From Toxoplasma gondii ME49 (Eukaryota > Apicomplexa > Conoidasida > Eucoccidiorida > Sarcocystidae), in NCBI RefSeq assembly GCF_000006565.2, contig NC_031478.1, positions 2,711,874 through 2,775,873 of the forward strand: 64,000 nucleotides of DNA. The letters run 5' to 3'. The notes under the pieces are model-generated. The model made no database searches. It worked only from the letters and a program-made list of their open reading frames with translations, and had not been told where the DNA came from. Shown one piece after another: positions 10,451 through 21,800 of this stretch. Numbering within the stretch: the first letter of the stretch is position 1; each line of letters starts with the position of its first letter. Position numbers and translations under genes: made by a program.

Positions 10451-13400
10451 TGTTACAAACAGACATCAGAATCGACAACTGCAGAAGGTTCGCAATGATG
10501 TGCACGAAACGCTGCCGACAGCTACAAAACATACTGCCGGGCGACCAACTCTTTTAGCAATCGTGTTAAGCCTCTTAAACCTTAGGACGAAAGAATGGAT
10601 CGGAAGTGAAGTCAGCTGACTTTGACGACGAAGTGGTGAGTAAAGAATCTGTAGAAGCAAGCAAGCGGAAAAAAGACGCTACAAGAGCTGCTGAAGTTTT
10701 CTGGAAGAACCAGCCAAACATGAACGTCGGGCTAGGTGGAGTCGATAGTGGGACAGATAAAAATGGAAATTACAAGTCATACAGCTTTGTGGGGATGTGG
10801 CAGATCCGAAAGCTAAACAAAATCTCGCCAGCAATAAACTGATTTAGAGCGCGCCCTCGGACGTAGTCGGCGTTGCCGCGGGCCACAATAGCAACACTAC
10901 CTCCCGGTTTAGACAGCACGTAGCACTGCCTTTGTAACCCGCAGCTGGCCAAAACCAGGTCACACACGTTCATTCTCCGCGAAGCATTGTGCATGGTACA
11001 TGAGAACAAAAAACCGATTTCAAAATAGACTCAAGGAGCGGACTGGTGTCTTCCGGGGGCCGGGCACATCGGAACGCTTGAACAAATCTTAGCGTATCTC
11101 GATCCCATGAGTCCAGAGTGTTGTTCTGAAAGCCAATTTGCGAAGAAGGGCGACAATGGGCACCAGAAACATCGGAGACAGGTCGTTCACAGCAACCACA
11201 GTGTACCTCTTGAAAAATATTTCGACCCCTGGTACGTGGCAGGCGAGCAGGAGCACCGGTCAACGAGCATTGAGTGCTACGCTGCGCAGGCTCAGGTACA
11301 CTCCCTGGGTTTCAACGGCATTATGCCCGCTCTCTTTCGGCGCCTGTGTTCAGGCGTCTGCCGGGTGGCAAGCAAGATAATTGAAAAAGGCAGATGATTC
11401 AGCCAAGGAAGAAGCATGAACACGCAGAGCTGGTAGGCGAGCAAGACACAGCGCGTTTTCGCTGCTTGCTGTCTTGCTGCCGCATTGGAACTTGGGACGC
11501 ATATGATAAATGCAGAGCTCAAGGTCCCCTCAAATGCTTATAAAACAAAATGGAAAGAAACCGTATCACATGGGAAACCGTACCAGAGGCCCCTCAGGTA
11601 AATGTGGCACAGCAGACCTTGGTCTCCGACCACGGGTTACACATGCGAATAAAAGAAAAACCAATTACTCTGTCCCTGGTGTTCAGTTTCTGATACCGTC
11701 GACCGCAAGGCACGCAATACAGCAACTGTTTGCAACGGGAACGGTAGAGAGATATGGTGAAACAAAATTCCTTAAACTGAAAACGGTGTAACTTCCCTCA
11801 AGGCACAGCGTGGTACTCGATGGCAGCGCCATATCGCTGTTTCTTGTCACAAGGCACTCCGTGGCGGGCCCGCGCGCTTACACGACATATCACTCCGCAT
11901 ACTGGCAGCAACCCGCATTTCTGTGTTTTCGTGCTATGCCGAGAAAACACAGAGATTGAAACTGGATGAGGATGTCTCAGAAACATAAACCTTTCCGACG
12001 AGAAAAAGAGGCAGATGAAAGCTTCGCCGAAGAAATTGCCACAGGTGCGCCCTCAGTGACCATTCTTCGCACGAGTTTGGCTAGTTAGGGCCGTCCGCCC
12101 CCACGGGGCGTTGCTAGCGGAAAGTGGCAGCAATCGGTCTGCAGACATGCTTTTCAGATGTCCTATCGAAGTAAAAGGTTCTTACTTGGAACCATACCCA
12201 GTCTAAAGAAAATGATGTTCTCCACAACTGCATGTGTGAGCTTCATCCCAAGGGTAATCACTGGGCAACCGGAGATACGTCGCCATCCTGTCTGCAGACA
12301 ACACGCATCGGAGCCTTTACTACCAAACATCGATACCCCTCTGTATTAGGTGGCGCTGTGCCAGCTGAGTGACACTTCAGTCCTGGTGAAGATCGTACTG
12401 TTTTTTGAGAAGACATTCACGATTCCCAAAAAATCGCGTGAATGTTGATAAGTCAATGCACTCAAATGGCGCCACCCTGCTTTTCTTACCCGTTGACGGA
12501 CACTGCTGCCCGAAACGCGGGAGCTTCAAGACGTCAGAGTACGTAATGATGGCTTGTTCGAATTCCAACGCCTATTCTGGAGCTTCGTCTGGACTATTTT
12601 TAATACAGGCTGACGTGAAGAAGCGACAATGTTTGTTTCATTAGTAATAAGAAACCAACATCTGTAACGTCGTCACTTCGTTTTGCCCTAAAAATGCGTG
12701 TCTAGGTGGGTCTGTTTTGAAAAAGCAGAAGAGAGTGTCCTCCAACGTGATCACTGCTGCTGTTGACCCTGGTCACTCGTATTATGATACCAAGAGTGTG
12801 TCTGAGTGATCCTAGTAGCTTGACCTGAAAAGAACCAGGTCACGGTTCATGGCAATCACTGTTGACAAATACTGGGTTATTTGTTGCGGCATCTGCGGAC
12901 CACTGAGGAGAGTTGTAGAGCCTCCTGTCATCTTTCCACACACGTTACACGAATAATTCCAGAAGGTGTGTTAGGGTATACGATGGTGACAGGCAGTTAT
13001 ACTGAATGAGCTGCATCATGCATTAGTAAGGTGACGCTGTGTCACCTTCCGACATGTTGGTTTCAAAATGCAGCCAGTCAGCGTCTTTCAAAGATTGTCA
13101 GTCCGCCGTCTACTGGTGGGGAGAAGCGAAACTTGCTTCGTGTGGGAATTTCGGTCCCGGATTGAACCAAGTGGTGGGTGAGGTCGTCAGTGAAACTCAG
13201 TTTCCGTAGCTTTTCTCCAGACGGAATGCCCTCGCCACTGGATAACAAATGCGGTCGACTTCAATCTGCTGGAGAAAGACAAGAGGTAGTTGCCTCCATA
13301 GCAGCGGCCTTATAAGTTGCAGCGCTGGTTCAGATGAACAGTAGGCAGCACATCCGCGAGAGATCGCATCCGATGGTAAAAACTCCTGGCACGTGTGAAC

Positions 13401-16004
13401 TCCATCAAACTGTCTTCACTCGCGAAAGTCCAGGCATCCTGGAAACATCAACCTGCGAGCCTAATTCGAAGAAGGCACTCGTCGTGTGGTTATGCTATTA
13501 TTTTCTGTTGGACGTATCAAGTGTTCGGATTCACAGCACTTGCGCTCCCGGGCAGCTTAGAATTCGCCCGTGTCACCGTTGGCTGTTCCTTGGCGCCAGT
13601 TTCCTAATCTGCCGATTGGCCTCCCGTCGGCTTCATCGGTTCCTCTCTAGTTTTGTAGGCACCGATTTTCCATGCATTCCACCGCTAGTCCCATTTGTGT
13701 ATCCAGACGAATGTCGTGCCGAGCCACTTATGCGTTGTGTTATTTGCTATAAGCCGACACTAATAAGGAAGGCCCCCGGTAACTCTGCGGTGGATTTACT
13801 CGTTTGACCCTGCGACACACGTTGCAAAAGCTGGCCTGTCCACCGTTGAAGGCGAAGTCCGGCGCCTTCTTGTCTTCCATTTTCGGACAAGTAACGCTCT
13901 GTAGTACCTGTACTAAGACGTGGGGGCAGCCTAGCGTGGAAACAAACAAAAATTGTGATTGCATGGATAAAGAAAGAAGACAAAGAGGTGGAACGTACAA
14001 TACTAAACGGTTGCAAACCCTAAACAACACAGTCACAAGTGAACCATATTTCTGGGGAATGGAAGCATGTTGCGAGCTCGCCATTTTCCTAGCCCCCACA
14101 ACAGTTCTTAACTGCCTGCTAGTATGAGTGAGTGAACACGGTCTTCATAAATTCGGGATATATCAACCGGTCTTCTCCGTTCCTGAAAGACGGCACTGTT
14201 AACACAGGGGGATCATGCTGATGAACGGGCTATTGCGTGGCCACCGACCACAGATAATCGCAGACAACCCCTACCCTTCTTCCTGGCAACGATCGGAGAC
14301 AAGCAGCAGCGCGACGGCGGCCTTGAATCTCAAACGGTTGCGTGATACACAGTAATTTGCTCTGATGGAAGCATTGTCCACTCCGGTGAATATCGGGAAT
14401 ACATTTCTCTCTCTCATTCACAGACATGCATCTCATGACCTGCAGAAAGCAATTTCCCCCACTGGTCGGGGAGGCTCCGGCTGAATACAGAGCAAGTTAT
14501 CAACCGGCAAGCACGCAAATATTCGTAAGGCAGGAAGTATATCTGAGGTGAGTTTCTTCGCGCAGCGGATGTGGAAGAACACGCGGGCTTTGTGGACCTG
14601 GAGACGACCACGACGCCACGACAACAAAATTCCTCCTCCGAAGACTTAATGCTGTCACTGACGGAGAGATGCTACCAGCATACATTCAGAATTAAGTTTT
14701 TGCGTTGGTGCAGCCATCACAACGCTGTGAGAGCATTCGACCGAAAGCTACAAATTATAACAGCTCGGGATCTCCGACAACACCCCCCACGCCGAAGACT
14801 CGGCAAGAATTCACTGTCGGGGTGCTGTTTGCGTTTGTCGGACCAAAACGCAGCATATGCGATGTGCAAGTGGAGGGTGTGTCTTGTTAATGCCAACCAT
14901 ACGGAGCGCGCCGTATCTGTGAGATACCGGCGCATGCTGCCTTGGCACACTTCGATGGCGATTGTCCTGAAGGGCTCATGAATCGGCGCCTTTGCTTGAG
15001 ATCAATAGAGTCAAGAAATCGGAGAGAGAAGTGCAGGCAGGAATGAGGAAGTTGTCCTTCCCTCCGTTAATCTGTCCAGCCGGGTAGCCGGGTCCGTGCG
15101 GATGGAGCCAAAAAACCCATCTGCATGCACCTGGAGAATCGTTGCATGCTACCGAGCCGAGGGCGGCTAGGGGGGCATTTGGCAACGACAGAATGCGGCT
15201 CAACAAGCGAACACGAAATCGCTTACCTTAGTGGAGGAAATCCAAAAGACGCAATTTTGAAGCGTAGCGTTTTCTCGAAGGGTTTTGAAGTGGGTACAAC
15301 GCCGAGCTACTCCGTTCTGGCGACCTCGAAACCTCAGCCACGTTTCTTGTCTCGAAATGATATCTGCCATTCGCATTACAGGCGGCCATTGTGAAGGTGC
15401 TGACAGGCATTTTGTTGCCTATTTGAGTGGCTTACTTTTTCCTGCTTGTCAAAATACAAGGGGTGTGTAAGTGGCGTGTGTGCAGGAAGCATCTCCTGCC
15501 TTCACTTTACCGTATGTAGTTTTCTGCCGACCTCTCACGCGACGGCCCGTCATTCGGTTCGCCCGGCACTTTTTCCAGGCGGTTGCCAAAACGGCGCAGA
15601 ACCCAGATGTCGAGTGTCCCTCAGCTTCATTTTTTCTGTATACTATCCTTGACACACAAGCTTCTCTGTACGAGCCTGGACTGCGCTCGTGCCCCCGGTC
15701 TTTGCCGGCTCTGGAGGGAAGGTTCAATACACTCTGCCTTTTTCTATCTTCATGAGTTCGATCCTCTGTACTATTGCTCTTGCGCCAGGTCGCACACCAT
15801 TACTGTCTCAATCTTTTTTTCTGCCTGGTTCCATCCGATGTCCTTTACAAATGCAGGGTGTCCTTTGCCAGAGTCACCTGTACCCGTGGTTGTGTTCTAG
15901 CACTCAGGCAGTGGTTGCCATGCTCAGGCGCGGGACCATTTTCGCGCGCAGTTGAGGAAAGATGAAATGCTTTGCTGCCCCAGAAGCAGACGATTTCTTC
16001 CAGT
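10451..16004. other. 5.5 kb divergent spacer between the kinesin and the spatacsin-like gene
   Basis: This spacer must hold the promoters and 5' untranslated regions of both flanking genes, which are transcribed away from each other. Its right end (about 15600-15900) is T/C-rich, as seen upstream of the start at 16005. Open frames are short. The longest starting with ATG is 13334-13807 (157 codons, plus strand, with a hydrophobic middle), a length expected by chance in a spacer of this size. Short minus-strand frames at 10790-11270 look protein-like but are broken up (see findings). I recognise no RNA gene or mobile element. Confidence 0.5.
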
Positions 16005-19000
16005 ATGACCTTTTTCTCGGCTTCAAGAGAACCAGTCAATGCGGAGGGGGGGGAGATCCAGGGGGACGATGGCCTTTTCAGGAGCCTTTTGCGGGGATTA
16101 TCCTCAATGCGGAGAACCGGATCTGGGAGCCGGAGCGACAGAACAACAGATGGAAGCCTCCCTGAGTTTTCTTTCTCTCGACTTCGAGAATTCGACGAAG
16201 CTCTTCCTCTCTTTGGAGCAAACGATGGAACCTCAGTTCGGCTCTCCCTCGACCGCAGCGTCCTGCTTGTTCTCGAACCCGCAGAGCCCCTGCTATCCTC
16301 TTGGCCCCACCCGGGGAGAAGAGACACTTTTCTTGAAGGAGATGGCGCGGGCATCCCGTCTCCTTCATCTCGGCCGAGTCGCGCGGCCGACCATTACACG
16401 AGACTCTCCACGATTCGGTCTCTTGCCAGGGATGGAGAGGTCGACTCCGAGCTGGCGGGGGGACCGCAGGAAAGAGAAAGTGTCATAGTGGATCCGGAAA
16501 GTGGCAGAGAAACAGTCATGACGTCTGCGTTGGCTCAAGCGGCGCTTGCACACGCAGCCCCGTTTCAGTCCATTGCTTGTTACTTGTGTAGCGTGAAGGG
16601 TCCGAGGGGCGCGTTGCTCGAGTCTGGCTTCTCGGACGTTGCCAGCGATCCTACCGGCTCGGCGTCGTCCTCTCTCGACGAGCTTGCCGCGCGTTGTGGC
16701 GGGACGGTTTGGGCGGGACCGCGTTACGTTTCTGAACCCCCATATGGGACTTCGAAACGGTCGGTGCGGCTTTCGGGTGCGACGTGGGACCTCCTCTGGG
16801 TGCAGATCCCGGACCCGCGAGAAGTGCTTCTGCGACAACGCCAGGAGGAGGCTGCATCAGCCGCTTCACCGGGGAATGACGAAGACATCCCACAGAATCG
16901 TCCGCAGAGAGGCGCAAAGGCCCACCAAACCGAGAGATGCATGCGTCAACTGCGCTTGCGAGGTGCGCCGCCGTTCAGCGATTTGCGCGGCACCACGCCG
17001 TGGGCAAGCGCGGCCGGGCACATCGGTGGAGATGAAGAACATTTCCTCAAGCTCCCCAGTGTTCCTGTCTTGATCACTCTCTCTGAGGCGTCTCTGGACT
17101 TCTTCCTCTTCGATCGGGTCTCGACGGCAGACGCCCCCCTTGTGGACTGCTGCTACGACGGCTGGTGTGCGTGGTCTCCAGACACAGATCGAGGAGATAG
17201 GGCCGCGCCAGCAGGTGCCCACACGGGACAATTTCTCCACCCTGGAGCCGAGCTCACGACGGCTGCATGCGCATGCCACCAGACGTCGGTCCAGGGAACG
17301 GAGACAAAGGTGAGTCGCCGGGAGAAGGGACAGCCCGGAGATCGGCGCGGGGCTCGAAGAGCGACCAGGCCGTCTCCCTGGCTGATTGAGTGGGACTGGT
17401 GGTGGTGGCAGAGGCCCCACTTCTCTCAAGAACGCTGTGCGTCGTCCCAGGAGAGCACGAGGTATAGGCCCTTCGCTTCCCTTTCCACCATTTCGAAGGT
17501 TGAAGAGCTGAAGCATCCAGCTGCGGCGAGCGGCACCCGCGGACCCTTTGCTGAAACAGAGGCGGATATGAGTCTCCCGGCTTCGGTGTGCGGAGATATA
17601 TCGCAAGCGGCTCCACGTTTAGATCTCCCTGGAACGGATCGTGGCGCGTCGCGCCTAGACGAGCTGAGAGATGTGTTCAGCGACCAAGAAGCCGCTTTCC
17701 ACCTTCACGAAGAAGTCATCTGCGGAGCAGGAAATGCGGCCAGCGCGACGGAGCTTGGCAGCGACCATATGGATGCCCGAGGGATACTCTCATCTCCTTG
17801 TAGCTGGTTCGGACCCGATGCAGGGAATTCTATCCGTCGATTCCGGTTGCCTCTCCGGGCACTCCTTCCGCTTGTCACCGTGAAAAAGAGGAAAGGCGGG
17901 AAGGCAGAGGCAGAGGCTCTCGGCAGAGCTGGGCGAACGTCGAAGGCGGGGAAGAAAGATGACACGAGCGGTGAGCAGCTGACTCGGCCAGTGGAGAAAG
18001 TAATGGTGCGACGCGAAGAGAATGAGCTTCAGTCGGAGCCGCGTGGCGATAGGATGCCGGCCTCTCACCCTTGGCCTTGGGGTGGTACGGAAAAGGACGC
18101 TTTGGAACACGGCTGCTTTCGTCTTCAGTTCTGCTCTGCATCGAAGGCCGACGAGCTTGTGATTGTCTGGAACTATGCCGTTGCTCTTTGGTGCACGGTG
18201 TCCCACTGTGGCCTACTTGTGAAAAGACGTTTTTGGCTTCAGCGAACGATGTCTTTCACCGTGTACGAAAAAGAAATTACGGAGTCCAATGCGGGGAACG
18301 CTCTCCACTCGACGCGGCTTGTGAGGTCAACGACCCGAGCTCTCGCTCCCGTTCAGCTCCTCTCTCTTGCCTCGCGTAACGAATTGCTCTTCGCCCTCAC
18401 AGCGCCCCCAAGACAACACCTTCTCGTCTGGTCTCTGCACGGAGTAGCGCTCTACGCTATCACCTTGCATTGTTATTCTCCGCTCTCGGCGACGCCTGTG
18501 CTGAGTGTCTCTCCAAAAGCGTCGCGTTGCGTTCGCCTATGCAGGGGGTCTGCAATCTCTGCAGCTTCCAGCGGCTGCCTGCTCTCGGGAGATAACGCAG
18601 TCCGCTGCCTCGAGAACCCTGATAGTGAGGCACCTGGCGGAGGTGTCTCTGTGGCAACAGGTCCTCGCGGGCGAGGGATGCTTTCTCAGCGTGGTACCGC
18701 TTCGGGCCTGGCAGTGGAGACAGGCAGCCGTGACAGCCCGACCGATAGGACGCTGAGTAGGAAGGCGAGAGGAGAGGATATCTCGGAAAGCCAACCGTCC
18801 GAAGGTTCTCGGGAGCCTGCACCGAATCGAGCGACTCGGCAGAATTGCAGACAATCCTGTTCACGGCTCACAGCATTGGATGGCGGCGCCAGAGGCGAGC
18901 TTTTGGCTGGGCGGCAGCGCCGCACGGTGCGCTCGCCCTTCTTTCTGTCTCTCCAAGTCACTGTGGACTGTACGTACGCCGTCTTGACCGACAGCGACCA

Positions 19001-21800
19001 CGCCATCTGGTGCATCGACCTCGACGCGTACTTTGCCTCTTCTCCACTAGAGACAGCCGCCCACCTCCTTGCGTCGTCAACCTCGATGCTTCTCCGTCGA
19101 TCTCCTCTGTCGAGTGCCGTTCCATCTCTACGGGACCGGGGAGGGGGGGGAGCCTCTCCCGAAACTGGCTCTGCCTCCTTGTGTGCGACGGCTTTGGGTG
19201 CGCTTCTTCCGCCTTCGACGGCCGCGAAAATCTTAGTTCCATCTGCAGCTTCGACCACGCCCAGTCCCGACTCGTCTCGGGTTTGCCCGGGGGCGCGGCG
19301 GTCCTGTGCCCCGCCTCAGGAGGCCTCGAGCCGCTCCTGGACGGCGGTCCTGGAGGAGCGCCGGCGGGTGGCGGAAGGCCTAACTTGGGCAGCGCAGCTT
19401 CACCAGGCATCGGCAGCTCTCTCAGCCTTTCCGTCTGCCTTTAATCTTCTTCCCCTTGTCGTTTCTGTCAAACGGCTGCTGGTCCCGACGCCGCCGGTAT
19501 CTCAACACGACGGCGGGTTCCGTCCGGAGCCAGACAGCAAAGTCTTCGCTGGTGTTACGCCCTACGAAGATAGTGACTGGAGAAGACAGGAGGGAAATGT
19601 GCTGAACCGAAGCAGAGACCAAAGAGCCTGGTTTCAGGTGCAGCGTTCAGCGGAGGAACAGAAACTCGGCACATTCGAACAAGATGGAAGCGCTGGTGGT
19701 GTGGAGATCGGATGCGTGCAGAGATTGTCCTCTTCACCGTCTTCAATTTCTGCTCATGTGCAAGGACGAGGAACGTTGCTCTGTGCAGATCATCACCACG
19801 CCACAGGGCGGTCATCTCCGAAATCTGTTTCTAATGCCTCTCAGTTGCCCTTCACTGCGACCGACGCCGGCTGCCGTCTTCTTCCACACGACACGCGTCG
19901 GCGCTCGTCCTCGTGGACAGTTCACCAGCCCGCAGAGGCGGCTCAGCGAGTCGAACTCCCAACAACACCCTCGGAGGCGTTTGACGACCTCGTGGCCGAA
20001 TGCAGCCGAGTAAACCTGTCTGTCTTCTTCACTCGGACTCTCGGGGCCGCTCCAGTTGTCCCTCAGGCTCTCTGGAGGCTCCTGGACCCCTGGCGAGGGT
20101 GCGAGCAGCCCAAGAATCGGGATGAAGGTAAAACGCGCTCAGAGTCCATGACCTCTGCAGACGTCTTACATCCCTTCTCTGAAATCCATGGATATCTTGC
20201 GGACCCAGACTCTCCGCTTAGTTCCGGAAAGGAGCGTGACTTGTGTGCCCACGTGCCGGTGTCGGGAAAACGTTCTACGCACGAGGAATCACTTGAAGGT
20301 CAGTTGTTTCGAGAGCTTCCGGAGAGACTGGCTACCGGGGCGCCTGAGGGCGCAGGAGGCATTTGTGACGAAAGTCCACGTAGGTCGTCCACCTACGCGC
20401 GAGGGACTGCGCCACTCGAGGAATCAGAGCGACACCGCTATCCGCATGTGCACAGGCCACCAGAGGGCACCTGCGGTGGCACGCATCCCATCGAGAGCGG
20501 AGGTGACGCGGCGACAGACTTCTGCCTTTTCACGACATCCTCTCGTTCGTACTGGTACCTGTCATCTGGCCCCGACGACTCCCCCGCCATCGTGCTTTTC
20601 GCGACTCCCGCGGAACTTCAGGTGGAGATGTTGCTCGTGCGGAATGAGGCGCGTCGTCTAGATCGACAGCGGCTCATGGCTTCCCGTGTGGCTTCCCCAG
20701 TTCCAGATGGCGGACTTGGGGGGACGATGTCTCGCTTTCAACATTCCCAAGGCGACGCCGAGGCGGGCTCCGGGGCTCTCGCCCTCCGGCCGGGCCAAAC
20801 GGCTTCGCCAGTCCCCTCTGTCCACCTGGCCGACTTGCTGGCTCTGTCTCTGCTTCGTTGCTCGAGAGCCGTTTGTGCCCCTCGCGGGCATCAACGACAC
20901 CGGCTAAGGCGCCGGCGCGAGTCTCTGTGTCAGCCACCTGACGTGCAGCACGGCGGTTCTTCGCACATGTCGTCACCTGTGACTTCCTCGAATGGCCAGA
21001 GAAGCTGCAGCTCATCCCCTGCGTTGGCCCTTCCGTTTGTGTCTGCCACGGCACCGTCGTTCTCCTTGCAGAGAGACCTCTCAGAGAGTGCTTCTCTGAT
21101 TCGAATTCCACAGGCGTGTCTTCCTGCCCCTGGGGGTAGTGGCCAGGGTCTGGGCCAGGAGCCGGAGAATTCGGTGCGCCCTCGGCGCCGGTGGTTCGAC
21201 AGGCCGAAGCCGGAAGAACTTTTGGAGTTGTCTCTGAGTTTCGGCTCCTCGAGGGCATCTGCTACTTCCCTTCAGCGATCGAGTAGACACCAGCGCATGC
21301 TGCTCTCCCATTTGCAAAGTGGAGGCAACGCCGTTTTGCTGCTCGGCGCTCCGACCCCGCCGGGTTCGTGCACGACCGCGCCAGGGCCTTTGTACGGCGT
21401 AGGGCGTGGGGCGCCTTCGTTCGACGACATCGGTCTTGTTGGGTCTGGCTCTGGTCGCGGATGCCCTGAAGGAGGTTTCGAACGCTATTTGCACCAAGGA
21501 GGGGCCTTCGGTGGGCGACTCCGTGGAGATCTAGACGAGGGACGAGACACCAGCCTCGCGGCGGATGGAACGGCCGACGACGACGACAGCATTTTGGACC
21601 AGCTGCTTCTGAGCTCGCCTGCGCAGTTTTTTTGCTCGAACCAAAGTGCGGGAGGGGCGCCACGCGGTGGCGGTTTGCCAGGCTGGGGAAGCGACGCCTC
21701 AGTCATGTTGCTGGAACTTGATGCTCTCATGGATCGGAGCAGCGGGGGTCTCATGAAGATGCGGATGCGTCAAGACCCACATGGGCTACAAGACATGCAT
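16005..21800 (+). other. Spatacsin-like exon 1: N-terminal 1,932 residues
   Basis: One uninterrupted coding stretch that alternates low-complexity segments with short hydrophobic beta-like blocks, for example TSVRLSLDRSVLLVLEP, VPVLITLSEASLDFFLFD, ADELVIVWNYAVALWCTVSH, HLLVWSLHGVALYAITLH and LPLVVSVKRLLVP. Animal and plant spatacsins also begin with a beta-rich, propeller-like region, so this agrees in position and style, but I cannot count blades. The exon ends ...GLQDMH at a strong GTAAGT donor in phase 0. An internal GTGAGT at about 17310 could be an alternative donor. Similarity to SPG11 is much weaker here than at the C-terminus. Confidence 0.7.

Noticed and set aside
13334..13807. Plus-strand 157-codon ATG frame with a hydrophobic middle
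   Set aside because: One or so frames of this length is expected by chance in this much spacer; no signal peptide cleavage pattern or family match.
15972..16004. Extending the giant gene's frame upstream of 16005
   Set aside because: The frame is open only back to a TGA at 15963 and the first codon at 15972 is TTG, so 16005 is the first in-frame ATG.
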